A stretch of 64,000 bases of DNA from Thermohalobaculum sp039815685 (GTDB lineage Bacteria; Pseudomonadota; Alphaproteobacteria; Rhodobacterales; Rhodobacteraceae): the NCBI GenBank assembly GCA_039815685.1, contig JBCBYV010000025.1:9875-73874 (forward strand), read 5' to 3'. A model generated the notes under the pieces. The model did not search any database, had not been told where the DNA came from, and worked only from the letters and a program-made list of their open reading frames with translations. Both the position numbers and the translations under genes were made by a program. Shown here in pieces: positions 8,063-17,114 of the stretch (within the stretch, counting starts at the first letter, position 1; every line of letters begins with the position of its first letter).

Positions 8063-9103
8063 TCAGCTCCTTGGGGCAGCGGCGCGGGCGAGGCGGTCGT
8101 TTATCGCACGACCGAGGCCACCGTCGGGTACCGGTGCGACAGCGATGGTGCCGCCTGCACCGATCGCGGCGTCGAGGCGGCGAAGGGCGGCGAAGAGGTT
8201 CTGTGCAGCCTCTGCCGGATCGCCCGTCTTGGAAAGGTTCTGACTGACGGAAGCCTCGGCAACGCCCTCGGGGTCAGGGCCGAAACCGAGCCACGCTTCG
8301 CCCTGCTGCGGTGCGGTGGCCGAGAGGCGAAGGCGTGCATTCGGCGCGTAGTGGCTGGCCATCATCCCCGGTGCCTCGAGAGCCGCCGGTTCGGCTACGC
8401 TGGCCGTTTCGTGGTCCGGCGTCACGATCGGCAGGCCGATGGCGGCCTGCAATCGCTCGGCGGTGAGCCCACCGGGGCGAAGCAGGCGCAGATGACCGCC
8501 ATCGGGTTCGGTCGCCGCGATGATCGTCGATTCGAGTCCGACAGTCGTGGGACCGCCATCGAGAACGGCGGCGATGCGGCCACCGAGGCCGGTCTCCGGA
8601 TCGAGCACATGCGCGGCCTCCGTGGGACTGAGGCGGCCCGAGGGGTTCGCCGACGGCGCCGCGACGGGGCAGCCGGCCTTCGTCAGAAGCGCGAGCGCGA
8701 CTTGGCCCGCCGGCACGCGCAGACCGACGGTCTCCTGGTCCGCGGTCACGGCCGGCGCGAGGCCGGAACCGGGGCGCAGTGGCACGACCAATGTGAGGGA
8801 TCCGGGCCAGAACGCCTCGGCAAGGCGACGCGCAGCAGGGTTGAAGACCCCAAGCTTCTCGGCCGCGGCAAGATCAGCGACGTGAACGATCAGGGGGTTG
8901 GCCGAAGGACGGCCCTTGGCCCGGTAGATCCCGGCCACGGCCTCGAGAGAGCGGGCGTCGGCGCCGAGGCCGTAGACAGTCTCCGTTGGGAACGCCACGA
9001 GCTCACCCTGTGCGAGAAGGCTCGCCGCATCGGCGATACCGGCCGGGTCGGCGCGCAGGTGGCGCGTGGTCACGGTGGCACCGTCCTTCACAGACACGTG
9101 CAC
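8063..9103 (-). CDS. L-threonylcarbamoyladenylate synthase (Sua5 type)
   Basis: Makes threonylcarbamoyl-AMP from threonine, bicarbonate and ATP for the t6A modification of ANN-decoding tRNAs. At 346 residues it is the long Sua5 form: an N-terminal YrdC domain with AFPTETVYGLGADA and KGRPSANPLIVHV, and a C-terminal Sua5 domain containing PGMMASHYAPNARL. The start follows directly on a 186-base divergent region shared with dmdC. Confidence 0.95.
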   Translation of the reverse strand: MHVSVKDGATVTTRHLRADPAGIADAASLLAQGELVAFPTETVYGLGADARSLEAVAGIYRAKGRPSANPLIVHVADLAAAEKLGVFNPAARRLAEAFWPGSLTLVVPLRPGSGLAPAVTADQETVGLRVPAGQVALALLTKAGCPVAAPSANPSGRLSPTEAAHVLDPETGLGGRIAAVLDGGPTTVGLESTIIAATEPDGGHLRLLRPGGLTAERLQAAIGLPIVTPDHETASVAEPAALEAPGMMASHYAPNARLRLSATAPQQGEAWLGFGPDPEGVAEASVSQNLSKTGDPAEAAQNLFAALRRLDAAIGAGGTIAVAPVPDGGLGRAINDRLARAAAPRS

Positions 9104-9289
9104 GGCCCCCGGCGGACCCGTGAACGCGCTCTGGTTATCCTATGCGTCAACCCCTATCTCCCGACCGCGTGAGCCTTGGTGCGTCTATAGTGCCGCCGAC
9201 ACCAAGATACGGAAAGATGGCGATGACGTCGGCCAACGCGCCGAAGAGTGCCACCAGGATGACAAGAAACGACCCTTTGGAGGAAACCC

Positions 9290-11029
9290 ATGAGCTACCA
9301 GGCCCCGGTCGCGGAGATGCAGCGCCTTGCCCGACGGCTCGGTCATGATCGGCTTGCAGAGACGGAGCGCTTTGCTGAGGCAACGGCCGAGACGCGCTCT
9401 GCCATCCTGACCGAGGCTGCGAAGATGGCGGAGGAGGTGCTGGCCCCGCTCAACCGCGGCTCGGACGAGAGCGGCGCGCGGCTCGAGAACGGCGTGGTGC
9501 GCACATCGCCCGGTTTCACGGACGGTTATGGCGCCATCGCCGAGGGTGGCTGGGTCGGCATCAGCGCGGACCCCGAGCATGGCGGCATGGGACTGCCGCG
9601 CTCGCTGAGCGTGATGGTGAACGAGATGATGGCCTCGGCCTGCCTCTCCCTGTCGCTCTGCCCCGTGCTGAGTGCTGGTCAGATCGAGGCGCTGGAGGCG
9701 CATGGCTCGGAAGAGCTGAAGGCGGTCTATCTACCGAAGCTGACCTCGGGCGTCTGGACCGGCACCATGAACCTCACGGAGCCGCAGGCGGGCACGGATG
9801 TGGGTGCCCTCCGCACGAAGGCAGAGCCTGCGGGCGACGGCAGCTACTGGATCACGGGCCAGAAGATCTGGATCAGCTGGGGCGATGCGGATTTCGCGGA
9901 GAATGTGGTGCATCTGGTGCTCGCGCGGCTGCCGGATGCGCCTGCGGGGACGCGCGGCATCAGCCTCTTCCTCGTGCCGAAGCGGCTGCCGGATGCGGAG
10001 GGGCGGCCCGGTGCCGCCAATAGCGTTTCGGTCGTGAGCCTGGAGCACAAGATGGGCCTTCACGGCTCGCCGACCTGCGTCATGGCCTTCGAGGGGGCAA
10101 CGGGCTGGCTTGTGGGTGAGGAGAACAAGGGCCTCGCCTGCATGTTCACGATGATGAACAACGCCCGCCTGCTGGTCGGCATCGAGGGCGTGGCCACGGC
10201 CGAGATGGCGACGCAGGCGGCGCTCGCCTGGTCCATGGAACGGGTGCAGGGGCACACGGTGGACGGCTCCGGCACCATTGTGGGCCACGCGGATGTGCGG
10301 CGGAACCTCATGACCATGAAGGCGCTGACGCGGGCGGCGCGGGCGATCTGCTACGACTGCGCCTTCTCGCTCGATATGGCGCATGCGGCGGAGGATGTGG
10401 AGGCGCGGGCGCATCACGCGCGCCGCGGCGCATTCCTGACGCCCATCGCCAAGGCCTATGGCACCGATACCGGGATCGAGGTCGCAAACCTCGCCGTGCA
10501 GGTGCATGGCGGCGCGGGTTATGCCGAGGATACCGGCATCGCGCAGTACCTGCGCGATGTGCGGATCACCGCGATCTATGAGGGGACGAACGGGGTGCAG
10601 GCGATGGACCTCGTTGGGCGGAAGCTCGCCGGGGATGGCGGGGCAACGGCGCTCTCGCTCCTGGCCGAGGCACGGGCGGCAGCGTCCGCGGCGGAGCGGT
10701 CGGGGCAAGACGGGCCGGCGGGGGCGCTCGCAGAAGCGCTGCGCCGGGCGGTCGACACGGCCGAGGATGTGACCCGCCGGCTCGCCGGGGCGGCGGAGAT
10801 CGACCGGGGAGCGGCGGCGACGCCCTATCTCAAGCTCATGGCGCTGGTTCTCGGCGGCGCATCGCTTCTGCGCGGCGCGGTCGAGGATGGTGGGGAAGAG
10901 GAGACGGCGATCGCGCACTTCCACCTGCTGCAGCTCCTTCCCATGGTCGAGGCGCATGCGGCGGCAGCGCGTGCAGAAGCTACGGCGCTCTATGCCCTGG
11001 ATGCGGAGCGGCTGACGGCAGTGGTCTGA
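9290..11029 (+). CDS. dmdC: Acyl-CoA dehydrogenase, DmdC family (3-methylmercaptopropionyl-CoA dehydrogenase)
   Basis: A 579-residue FAD-dependent acyl-CoA dehydrogenase of the long DmdC group. In roseobacters DmdC converts methylmercaptopropionyl-CoA to methylthioacryloyl-CoA in DMSP degradation; members also act on ordinary short-chain acyl-CoAs. Visible motifs are the FAD/substrate loop LTEPQAGTDVG, the central HGGAGYAEDTGIAQ near residue 406, and the base-bearing IYEGTNGVQAMDL near residue 430. A C-terminal extension after residue 450 separates it from ordinary 380-residue enzymes. GGAGG lies 7 bases before the ATG. dmdB and dmdD are not in the window, so the true substrate is uncertain. 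Confidence 0.85.
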   Translation: MSYQAPVAEMQRLARRLGHDRLAETERFAEATAETRSAILTEAAKMAEEVLAPLNRGSDESGARLENGVVRTSPGFTDGYGAIAEGGWVGISADPEHGGMGLPRSLSVMVNEMMASACLSLSLCPVLSAGQIEALEAHGSEELKAVYLPKLTSGVWTGTMNLTEPQAGTDVGALRTKAEPAGDGSYWITGQKIWISWGDADFAENVVHLVLARLPDAPAGTRGISLFLVPKRLPDAEGRPGAANSVSVVSLEHKMGLHGSPTCVMAFEGATGWLVGEENKGLACMFTMMNNARLLVGIEGVATAEMATQAALAWSMERVQGHTVDGSGTIVGHADVRRNLMTMKALTRAARAICYDCAFSLDMAHAAEDVEARAHHARRGAFLTPIAKAYGTDTGIEVANLAVQVHGGAGYAEDTGIAQYLRDVRITAIYEGTNGVQAMDLVGRKLAGDGGATALSLLAEARAAASAAERSGQDGPAGALAEALRRAVDTAEDVTRRLAGAAEIDRGAAATPYLKLMALVLGGASLLRGAVEDGGEEETAIAHFHLLQLLPMVEAHAAAARAEATALYALDAERLTAVV

Positions 11030-11129
11030 GACTGCGCTGCGCCGTTCCGATCAGCAACCAGCAGGCGGTTCGACTTGCCTCTCGGCGCCTCGCATCGCAG
11101 TTCCACGGCATCAGCGGGCGGAGCAGGCG

Positions 11130-12263
11130 ATGAATGAGGCGGGTGCGAAGGCGGTGATGGGGGGCGTGCAGCCAGCGCGCCCAGCCACACGACGGCGGGG
11201 TGCGGCAACGGCAGCCCTGCCAGTGATCGCGATGCCGTTCGAGGCGGTCCCGGCCCCGGGCCAGGCCGTGGAGGTCGCCGAGGGCATCCTCTGGGCGCGC
11301 ATGCCGCTGCCGATGAAACTCGACCACGTCAACCTCTTCGCGATCGACGAGGGTACGGGCTGGACCCTGATCGACACCGGGCTCAACTGGGCGCGGGGGC
11401 GTGAGGCGCTCGATGCGCTGCTGAGCGGCCCGCTCGCTGGGAAGCCGGTCGAGCGTGTGGTGCTGACCCACCATCACCCGGACCACATCGGGCTTGCGGG
11501 GATGTTTGCAGCGCGGGGTGCCGAGATTCTGGCGAGCCGGATCGCCTGGCTCACGGGCCGCATGCTGACCCTCGACCCGCAGGAGCGACCGAACGCGCAG
11601 CAGATCGCCTTTCGCCGGCGGGCGGGGGTGACGGGGGCAGCACTCGACGCCTATGCAACGGATCGTCCCTTCAACTTCGCCGACTGCGTGGCACCGATCC
11701 CCCTCGGCTTCACGGCCCTGGAGGAGGGCGACGTGCTGGAGGCGGGCGGGCGGCGCTGGCAGGTACGGCTCGGCGAGGGGCATGCGCCAGCGCATGTGAC
11801 GCTTTGGTCCGAGGACGGGACGCTGGTGCTGGCGGGCGATCAGATCCTGTCCTCAATCTCACCGAATATCGGCGTCTATCCGACCGAGCCCGAGGCCGAT
11901 CCCCTGGGTGGCTGGCTCGAGAGCTGCGTTCGCTTCGAGAGCATGCTCGGTGAGAGCGGTTTGGATCCGCTGGTTCTTCCGGGCCATCATCCACCGTTCA
12001 GGGGCGGCCAGCGGCGGCTGCGGCAGCTCATCGAGAACCACGAGCATGCGCTGGAGCGGATCTTGGCGGCGCTGGCATCCGCCCCCTGCACCGCCAGCGG
12101 TCTCTTCGATCCGCTCTATCGCCGCCCCATCGGCGGCAGCGAGTTCGGTCTGGCGCTGGTCGAGGCCGTCGCGCATGTGAACCACCTGCACCGCCGGGAG
12201 TTGATCACACCCGAGGACCGACGTGACGGCACCCGCGTCTGGCACATTGCCCAAACCGCCTGA
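11130..12263 (+). CDS. MBL-fold metallo-hydrolase (LACTB2-like)
   Basis: A 377-residue metallo-beta-lactamase-fold hydrolase with the metal-binding THHHPDHIG motif, later ligands in LGEGHAPAHVTL and AGDQILS, and LPGHHPPF. The C-terminal 80 residues look like the winged-helix tail seen in LACTB2-type proteins. It follows dmdC by 100 bases on the same strand and may be cotranscribed, which would fit a thioesterase-like role; that is inference. The first 30 residues are low-complexity and the true start may be further in, near MPFEAVPAPG. Confidence 0.8.
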   Translation: MNEAGAKAVMGGVQPARPATRRRGAATAALPVIAMPFEAVPAPGQAVEVAEGILWARMPLPMKLDHVNLFAIDEGTGWTLIDTGLNWARGREALDALLSGPLAGKPVERVVLTHHHPDHIGLAGMFAARGAEILASRIAWLTGRMLTLDPQERPNAQQIAFRRRAGVTGAALDAYATDRPFNFADCVAPIPLGFTALEEGDVLEAGGRRWQVRLGEGHAPAHVTLWSEDGTLVLAGDQILSSISPNIGVYPTEPEADPLGGWLESCVRFESMLGESGLDPLVLPGHHPPFRGGQRRLRQLIENHEHALERILAALASAPCTASGLFDPLYRRPIGGSEFGLALVEAVAHVNHLHRRELITPEDRRDGTRVWHIAQTA

Positions 12264-12299
12264 CGCTTCCTGAACCGCTCATGTGGTGATCGATCGCGC

Positions 12300-12612
12300 C
12301 CGCACCCGCCCGCGTCAGCATGGGCCGCCACCTATGAACGTTATGCGAACACTCGCCGATTGGCCTTCCGTTTGGACCGCCATGCGAGCGCTCGCGTTCC
12401 GGTCGAGATGCTGGCGGACAGGGCGGTCGTAACCCGCTTTGCCGGTGAGGGGCGGGTCATGAGACTATCCGTAGCCCTTGACCGTGTGCACGTCGCGCTC
12501 AGCCGTGACCCTCGGCCCGAACGCGACCTCGCGGCCCGATGGCACTCGTCATGCTCGACAAGGCGCAGCGGCAGGTCCTGTTTCGGCTCGTACGCTCAAC
12601 CTTCCGAGGCGG
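12300..12612 (+). pseudogene. Possible PilZ-domain remnant with a frameshift
   Basis: The 332-base gap 12264-12595 has no intact gene. One frame reads HASARVPVEMLADRAV, then GEGRVMRLSVALDRVHVAL, resembling the RxPV and xLSxxGxRV blocks of PilZ domains but with the key D/N and G residues lost. After about 12538 the likeness continues in another frame (LDKAQRQVLFRLVRSTF), like a PilZ C-terminal helix. Third-position G+C is lower than in neighbours. The match is weak and may be chance. Confidence 0.25.
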
Positions 12613-13081
12613 TGCGCCATCGCGCTGCTGCTGTCTCGTCCGCGTCGCGCGCATCGACCCAGCGCCCGCCCTCGGGCCCGGTTTCTTTCTTCCAGAAGGG
12701 TGCCTGGATCTTGAGATAGTCCATGAGGAAGGCTGCGGCGTCAAAGGCGGCCTGGCGGTGGCGGCTGGCGGTGAGGACCAGGACGATCCGGTCTCCCGGC
12801 GCGAGGCGGCCATAGCGGTGGATGGCGCGCACGCCGTTGAGGGGCCAGCGCGCCTCGGCCTCGGCGACGATTTCCGCCAGCGCCTTCTCGGTCCGGCCGG
12901 GCCAGTGCTCGAGCTCCATGCTCTCGATGGCGCCCTGCCCGGTGATTTCGCGCACGAGCCCGGTGAAGCTCACGATGGCGCCGATGTCGCGGCTCGTGCC
13001 GGCAAGTCGCGCCTGCTCGGCGCCAAGATCGAAGTCTTCGCGCTGGACCGAGACTTTTGGCAGTGCGGCGGCGCCATCCAT
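12596..13081 (-). CDS. moaE: Molybdopterin synthase catalytic subunit MoaE
   Basis: A 161-residue large subunit of molybdopterin synthase, which puts two sulfurs into precursor Z with MoaD as the sulfur donor. Conserved parts are the GAIVSFTGLVR strand, LEHWPG, IHRYGRL and the active-site region KIQAPFWKKE with its lysines. It is 15 bases downstream of moaD and ends the uvrC-pgsA-moaD-moaE run. Confidence 0.95.
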   Translation of the reverse strand: MDGAAALPKVSVQREDFDLGAEQARLAGTSRDIGAIVSFTGLVREITGQGAIESMELEHWPGRTEKALAEIVAEAEARWPLNGVRAIHRYGRLAPGDRIVLVLTASRHRQAAFDAAAFLMDYLKIQAPFWKKETGPEGGRWVDARDADETAAARWRTASEG

Positions 13082-13096
13082 GCTCAGCGCTCTGCC

Positions 13097-13345
13097 TCAG
13101 CCGCCGGTGACGGGCGGGAAGAAGGCGACCTCGCGGGCGCCTGCGATGGGCATGTCCAGGTCGCCCATCTCCTCATCTACGGCGCAGCGAACGGCGCGCA
13201 GATCCTCGAAGGCCGCCGCGTGTCCCTCGGACCTTGTCTTGAGGGTCTCGACAAGCTCGCGGGCAGTGCGCGCTGCACCGGGATCGATCTCCTCGGTCGC
13301 GTAGCCCACGCGCTCCCGCATCCAAGCGAAATAGAGAACGTGCAT
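13097..13345 (-). CDS. moaD: Molybdopterin synthase sulfur carrier subunit MoaD
   Basis: An 82-residue ubiquitin-like protein ending in the obligatory Gly-Gly (FFPPVTGG), whose C-terminus is adenylated and thiocarboxylated to carry sulfur for MoaE. The ATG at 13345 has AAGGAG at good spacing; a GTG two codons earlier sits too close to that site. It starts two bases after pgsA ends. Confidence 0.95.
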   Translation of the reverse strand: MHVLYFAWMRERVGYATEEIDPGAARTARELVETLKTRSEGHAAAFEDLRAVRCAVDEEMGDLDMPIAGAREVAFFPPVTGG

Positions 13346-13347
13346 CG

Positions 13348-13926
13348 TCACTCCTTCCTCGCCGCGACATGCCCAAGGCCCTTACGAAAGTAGTCCCAAC
13401 CGGAGATGAGTGTAAGCCCGGCGGCGATCCACAGGACCGCAAGCCCGGCCGGGTGGAGAGCGGGACCGATGGCGCCCGGGAGTGCCGCGAGCAGGAGGCC
13501 GGTCGCGACGAGCTGGGCGGTCGTCTTCCACTTCGCAAGGCGGGTGACCGGCAGTTTGACGTCGCCGAGATATTCGCGAAGGCCCGATACGAGCACCTCG
13601 CGCAGCATAATGGCGGTGACCGGGAGAGCCAGAAGCCAGGGCAGTCCCGGGCTCGCATGAAGGGCAAGGAGGAGCATGAGGGCGATCAGCACCATGGCCT
13701 TGTCGGCGATCGGGTCCAGCATCTGGCCAATGGGGCTCGACATGTCGAAGCGACGCGCGACCCATCCATCGATGAAATCGGTGAGCGCGGCGATGGTGAA
13801 GAGCGCGAGTGCAATCGGCGCCGCGGTTCGCTCTTCGAAGACCAGAAAGAGCAGGATGAGCAACGGCGCCGCGAGAATGCGTCCCATCGTGAGGATGTTC
13901 GGGATGTTCCAGATGCCGCCGATCAT
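13348..13926 (-). CDS. pgsA: CDP-diacylglycerol--glycerol-3-phosphate 3-phosphatidyltransferase
   Basis: A 192-residue integral membrane enzyme that makes phosphatidylglycerophosphate, the first committed step to phosphatidylglycerol. The CDP-alcohol phosphotransferase signature is complete, with DGWVARR followed by GQMLDPIADK, supplying the Asp cluster. N-terminal NIPNILTMGRI and ALREYL-type segments fit PgsA. The ATG at 13926 gives the usual N-terminus. Adjacent to moaDE and downstream of uvrC. Confidence 0.95.
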   Translation of the reverse strand: MIGGIWNIPNILTMGRILAAPLLILLFLVFEERTAAPIALALFTIAALTDFIDGWVARRFDMSSPIGQMLDPIADKAMVLIALMLLLALHASPGLPWLLALPVTAIMLREVLVSGLREYLGDVKLPVTRLAKWKTTAQLVATGLLLAALPGAIGPALHPAGLAVLWIAAGLTLISGWDYFRKGLGHVAARKE

Positions 13927-14088
13927 GCGCTGCTTAGAACAGCCGCAGAGCGCGCGGGCAAGGCGGCGTGGCTTTGGATCAGGGCGGGTGCGGCGCAGCC
14001 CCGCCGCCTCCCCCACCCGCCCGCCCGTTCGTCGGCGGGGCTGCGCCTGATGGGGGGCTCATGGCCGCCGTGATGCGGCCGGGTGCAG

Positions 14089-15987
14089 TCAGCGGCTGCC
14101 GTGGAAGAAGGCGTAGATCGTCTCTGCCATGCTGTCGGAGATGCCTTCCACAGCCTTGAGGTCGCTGAGCCCTGCCCGGCTCACGGCCTTGGCGGAGCCG
14201 AAGCGGGCGAGGAGCGCGCGTTTCCGGGCGGGGCCGATGCCGGGAACCTCGTCCAGCGTGGTGACGGTCTGGGCCTTTGCGCGCTTCTGGCGGTGGGCGC
14301 CGATGGCGAAGCGGTGGGCCTCGTCCCGCAGTCGCTGCACGAAATAGAGGGCGGGGCTGCGAAAGGGGAGCGCGAAGGCAGGGCCCTCGGGCGGGTAGAA
14401 CATCTCCTTGCCCGCATCCCGCTCCTCGCCCTTGGCAACGCCATAGAGCGCGAGATCGGAGAGGCCGAGTTCGGCCAACACTTCGCGGGCGACGCCGACC
14501 TGGCCGCGGCCACCGTCGATCAGCACGAGGTCGGGCCAGGCTTCCGAGCCACGCTCCGGGTCTTCCTTCACCAGCCGGCGGAAGCGACGGGTCAGCACCT
14601 CGCGCATCATCCCGAAATCGTCGCCCGCCTTGGTGGCCGCGTCCTTCATGTTGAACTTGCGGTACTGGTTCTTCTCGTACCCCTCGGGCCCCGCGACGAT
14701 CATGGCGCCGACGGCGTTGGTGCCCATGATGTGGGAGTTGTCGTAGACCTCGATGCGGCGGGGCGGGTCCGAGAGACCCAAAGCCTCCGCCAGCTCCTTC
14801 ATGTTCTTCGATTGGCTCGCCGTCTCGGCCATGCGGCGTGAGAGCGCTTCCTTGGCGTTCTGAGCGGCGTGGTCCACCAGTTCCCGCTTCTCGCCACGCT
14901 GCGGCACGGCGACGACGACGCGGCGACCGGCGATGCTGCGGAAGGCGGCAGCGAGTTCCTCGGCCCCGGCCTCCCCCGTCTCGGGCGGATGGGAGAGCAG
15001 GACCATGCGGGGCGGCGGGCGGTCCTGCGAATAGAACTGCGCGATGAAGCCCGCGATGAGCTCACCGTCCTCCATGTCGGCGGCAGCGCGCGGGAAGTAG
15101 GCGTGGTTTCCCCAGTTCTGGTTGGAGCGGAAGAAGAAGACCTGGACGCAGGCTTGCCCCCCCTCCCGGTGGAGAGCGAAGACATCCGCCTCGGCCGTGC
15201 GTTGAGGATTGATGCTCTGCGCGCCGCGGACATGGGCCATGGCACGGAGACGGTCGCGGTAGATGGCGGCAGCCTCGAAATCCATGGCAGCGGAGGCCCC
15301 GGACATGCGCTCGGCCAGCTCCTCCTGCACGCGGGTAGAGCGGCCCTCCAGGAAGCGCACGGCATCCTCGACCAGCGCGCGGTAGTCGTCCTCCCCGATC
15401 TCGCCGGTGCAGGGGCCGGAGCAGCGCTTGATCTGGAAGAGGAGACATGGCCGGGTGCGGGCGTCGAAAACGCTGTCCGAGCAGGTGCGGAGGAGGAACG
15501 CCTTCTCCATCTGATTGATCGTGCGGTTTACCGCGCCGGCCGACGCGAAGGGCCCGAAGAAGCGCCCCTTTTCTCGTTGCGCCCCGCGATGCTTCCTAAG
15601 CAGCGGGAAGGCGCCCTCCTCGATCAGGATATGGGGAAAGGACTTGTCGTCGCGCAGGAGGACGTTGTAGCGGGGCTTGAGCTGCTTGATGAGGTTCGAC
15701 TCGAGCAGCAGCGCCTCGGTCTCGGTCTCGGTGGTGATGAATTCCATCGAGGCCGTCTCGGCGATCATGCGCGTGATGCGGGAGTTATGCGCGCCCTGGT
15801 TCGCGTAGTTCGCGACGCGCCTTCTCAGCGAACGTGCCTTGCCGACATAGAGAACCTCGGATGAGGCACCCAGCATTCGATAGACGCCGGGGCGGTCCGC
15901 AAGGCGCTTGAGATAGCGCCTGATCACGTCCGGGCCGGTTTGCCGACCTCGCGCGGCCGTGCTCTGCATCTCGACGCTGCCAGTCAT
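14089..15987 (-). CDS. uvrC: Excinuclease ABC subunit C
   Basis: The nuclease of UvrABC nucleotide-excision repair, about 632 residues. In order: a GIY-YIG domain (RPGVYRMLG, VLYVGKARSLRRRV) for the 3' cut, a Cys-rich region, a UVR coiled helix (MDFEAAAIYRDRL) that binds UvrB, an RNase-H-like domain for the 5' cut (EVYDNSHIMGTNAVG and VLIDGGRGQ), and paired helix-hairpin-helix repeats at the end (VPGIGPARK, VEGISDSMAE). I used the ATG at 15987; another in-frame start lies nine codons upstream. No obvious LexA box was seen. Confidence 0.96.
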   Translation of the reverse strand: MTGSVEMQSTAARGRQTGPDVIRRYLKRLADRPGVYRMLGASSEVLYVGKARSLRRRVANYANQGAHNSRITRMIAETASMEFITTETETEALLLESNLIKQLKPRYNVLLRDDKSFPHILIEEGAFPLLRKHRGAQREKGRFFGPFASAGAVNRTINQMEKAFLLRTCSDSVFDARTRPCLLFQIKRCSGPCTGEIGEDDYRALVEDAVRFLEGRSTRVQEELAERMSGASAAMDFEAAAIYRDRLRAMAHVRGAQSINPQRTAEADVFALHREGGQACVQVFFFRSNQNWGNHAYFPRAAADMEDGELIAGFIAQFYSQDRPPPRMVLLSHPPETGEAGAEELAAAFRSIAGRRVVVAVPQRGEKRELVDHAAQNAKEALSRRMAETASQSKNMKELAEALGLSDPPRRIEVYDNSHIMGTNAVGAMIVAGPEGYEKNQYRKFNMKDAATKAGDDFGMMREVLTRRFRRLVKEDPERGSEAWPDLVLIDGGRGQVGVAREVLAELGLSDLALYGVAKGEERDAGKEMFYPPEGPAFALPFRSPALYFVQRLRDEAHRFAIGAHRQKRAKAQTVTTLDEVPGIGPARKRALLARFGSAKAVSRAGLSDLKAVEGISDSMAETIYAFFHGSR

Positions 15988-16014
15988 TGCTGCACCGCAA
16001 CACGCCCGCCCCAA

Positions 16015-16243
16015 AACGGGACGGCTCCTGTGGATAACCGTGTGACTAACCCGGTGACCGAACCGATAACAAAGTGTGAATATATCCTACAGGATCGATA
16101 TAAAACGGTTGGAAAGGCTGATATGCTGTTGGAATTCCGCACTTTCTCTTTCGCTTTCGCGCCTGCAGCAAATCCGAGGCAACCCTTATCGCCTGCGTGG
16201 CGACGACGGACGGCGCGTGGACAACTCATGCGACGTTGCCGGC
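16015..16243 (-). promoter_or_regulatory. Relatively AT-rich region upstream of uvrC
   Basis: A 229-base gap between the SDR stop and uvrC. It contains an A+T-rich stretch (gtgaatatatcctac, gatataaaacgg) that stands out from the background and is the likely uvrC promoter region. I found no clear dyad or GTTC-N7-GTTC LexA site. Confidence 0.3.
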
Positions 16244-17053
16244 TCACTCGACACTCCCGGTCACATCCGGGGTGGCCCAGCCGAGGTGCTGGCCACCATC
16301 GACGGCAATCATCTGCCCCGTCAGCGACTTGCAGGAAAGGATGAATGAGAGCGCGGCGATGATGTCGTCCGGATCGGCGCCGCGACCCAGCGGACAGGCC
16401 GCGCGCTGGGCGGCGAAATGGGCGGCCGACTGGCGCGTGCCCTGCATGGTGGGGCCGGGGCCGATGCCGTTGACGCGGATCTTGGGCGCCAGTGCCTGCG
16501 CGGCGGTCTTGGTGAAGGTCAGCAGGGCGGACTTCGCGAGCGTATAGGACGCGAAGAAGGGCGTTGGCTTCCAGACCCGCTGATCGATCATATTGACGAT
16601 GTAGGCGCGCGCCAGCGGTTCGCCGAGGGCATCGGTAGCAGGCTCCGGTGCCTGGGCTGCAAAATCCTGGGTCAGCTTGACCGGGGCGCGGAGGTTGGTC
16701 TCGACCGCGCGGTCCCAGCTCATGCGGGTCATGGTCTCCAGCGTCTCGGGCTCGAAGATCGACGCATTGTTGATGAGGAGCGAGAGGGGCCGGCCCAGCG
16801 CATCGGCCGCACGGGCGACCAGTTCTGCGGTGGCCGTCTCGTCGAGGAGATCGGCACCGACCGCTTCGGCACGGGCACCAAGGGCGCGTGCGTCCTTCAC
16901 CGTTTCCGCTGCCGGCTCGGCACTGGCTGAATAGTGTACCGCCACGTCCCAGCCATTGGCCGCAAGGTGGAGCGCCATCGCCCGGCCAAGCCGGATGCCC
17001 GCTCCCGTCACCAGCGCGCAAGGGCGCGCTGCCTCATCTGTCGTCATTGCCAT
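16244..17053 (-). CDS. SDR oxidoreductase, pteridine-reductase-like
   Basis: A 269-residue short-chain dehydrogenase. The cofactor motif is TGAGIRLG (residues 17-24), followed by LLINNAS. The usual catalytic Ser is replaced by Asp: D157, Y170 and K174 have the 13- and 4-residue spacing of the Asp-Tyr-Lys triad of pteridine reductase 1. VDGGQHLGW closes the fold. This points to NADPH reduction of dihydropterin/dihydrofolate-type substrates, as in PTR1/FolM, rather than a sugar or fatty-acid reductase. It is upstream of uvrC on the same strand, separated by 256 bases. Confidence 0.82.
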   Translation of the reverse strand: MAMTTDEAARPCALVTGAGIRLGRAMALHLAANGWDVAVHYSASAEPAAETVKDARALGARAEAVGADLLDETATAELVARAADALGRPLSLLINNASIFEPETLETMTRMSWDRAVETNLRAPVKLTQDFAAQAPEPATDALGEPLARAYIVNMIDQRVWKPTPFFASYTLAKSALLTFTKTAAQALAPKIRVNGIGPGPTMQGTRQSAAHFAAQRAACPLGRGADPDDIIAALSFILSCKSLTGQMIAVDGGQHLGWATPDVTGSVE

Positions 17054-17114
17054 GCTGTCCCATATCGCTCCGCACGGGCCTGCCGCCCGCGTCGCCGTCC
17101 GCCGGCGGGCGGGA

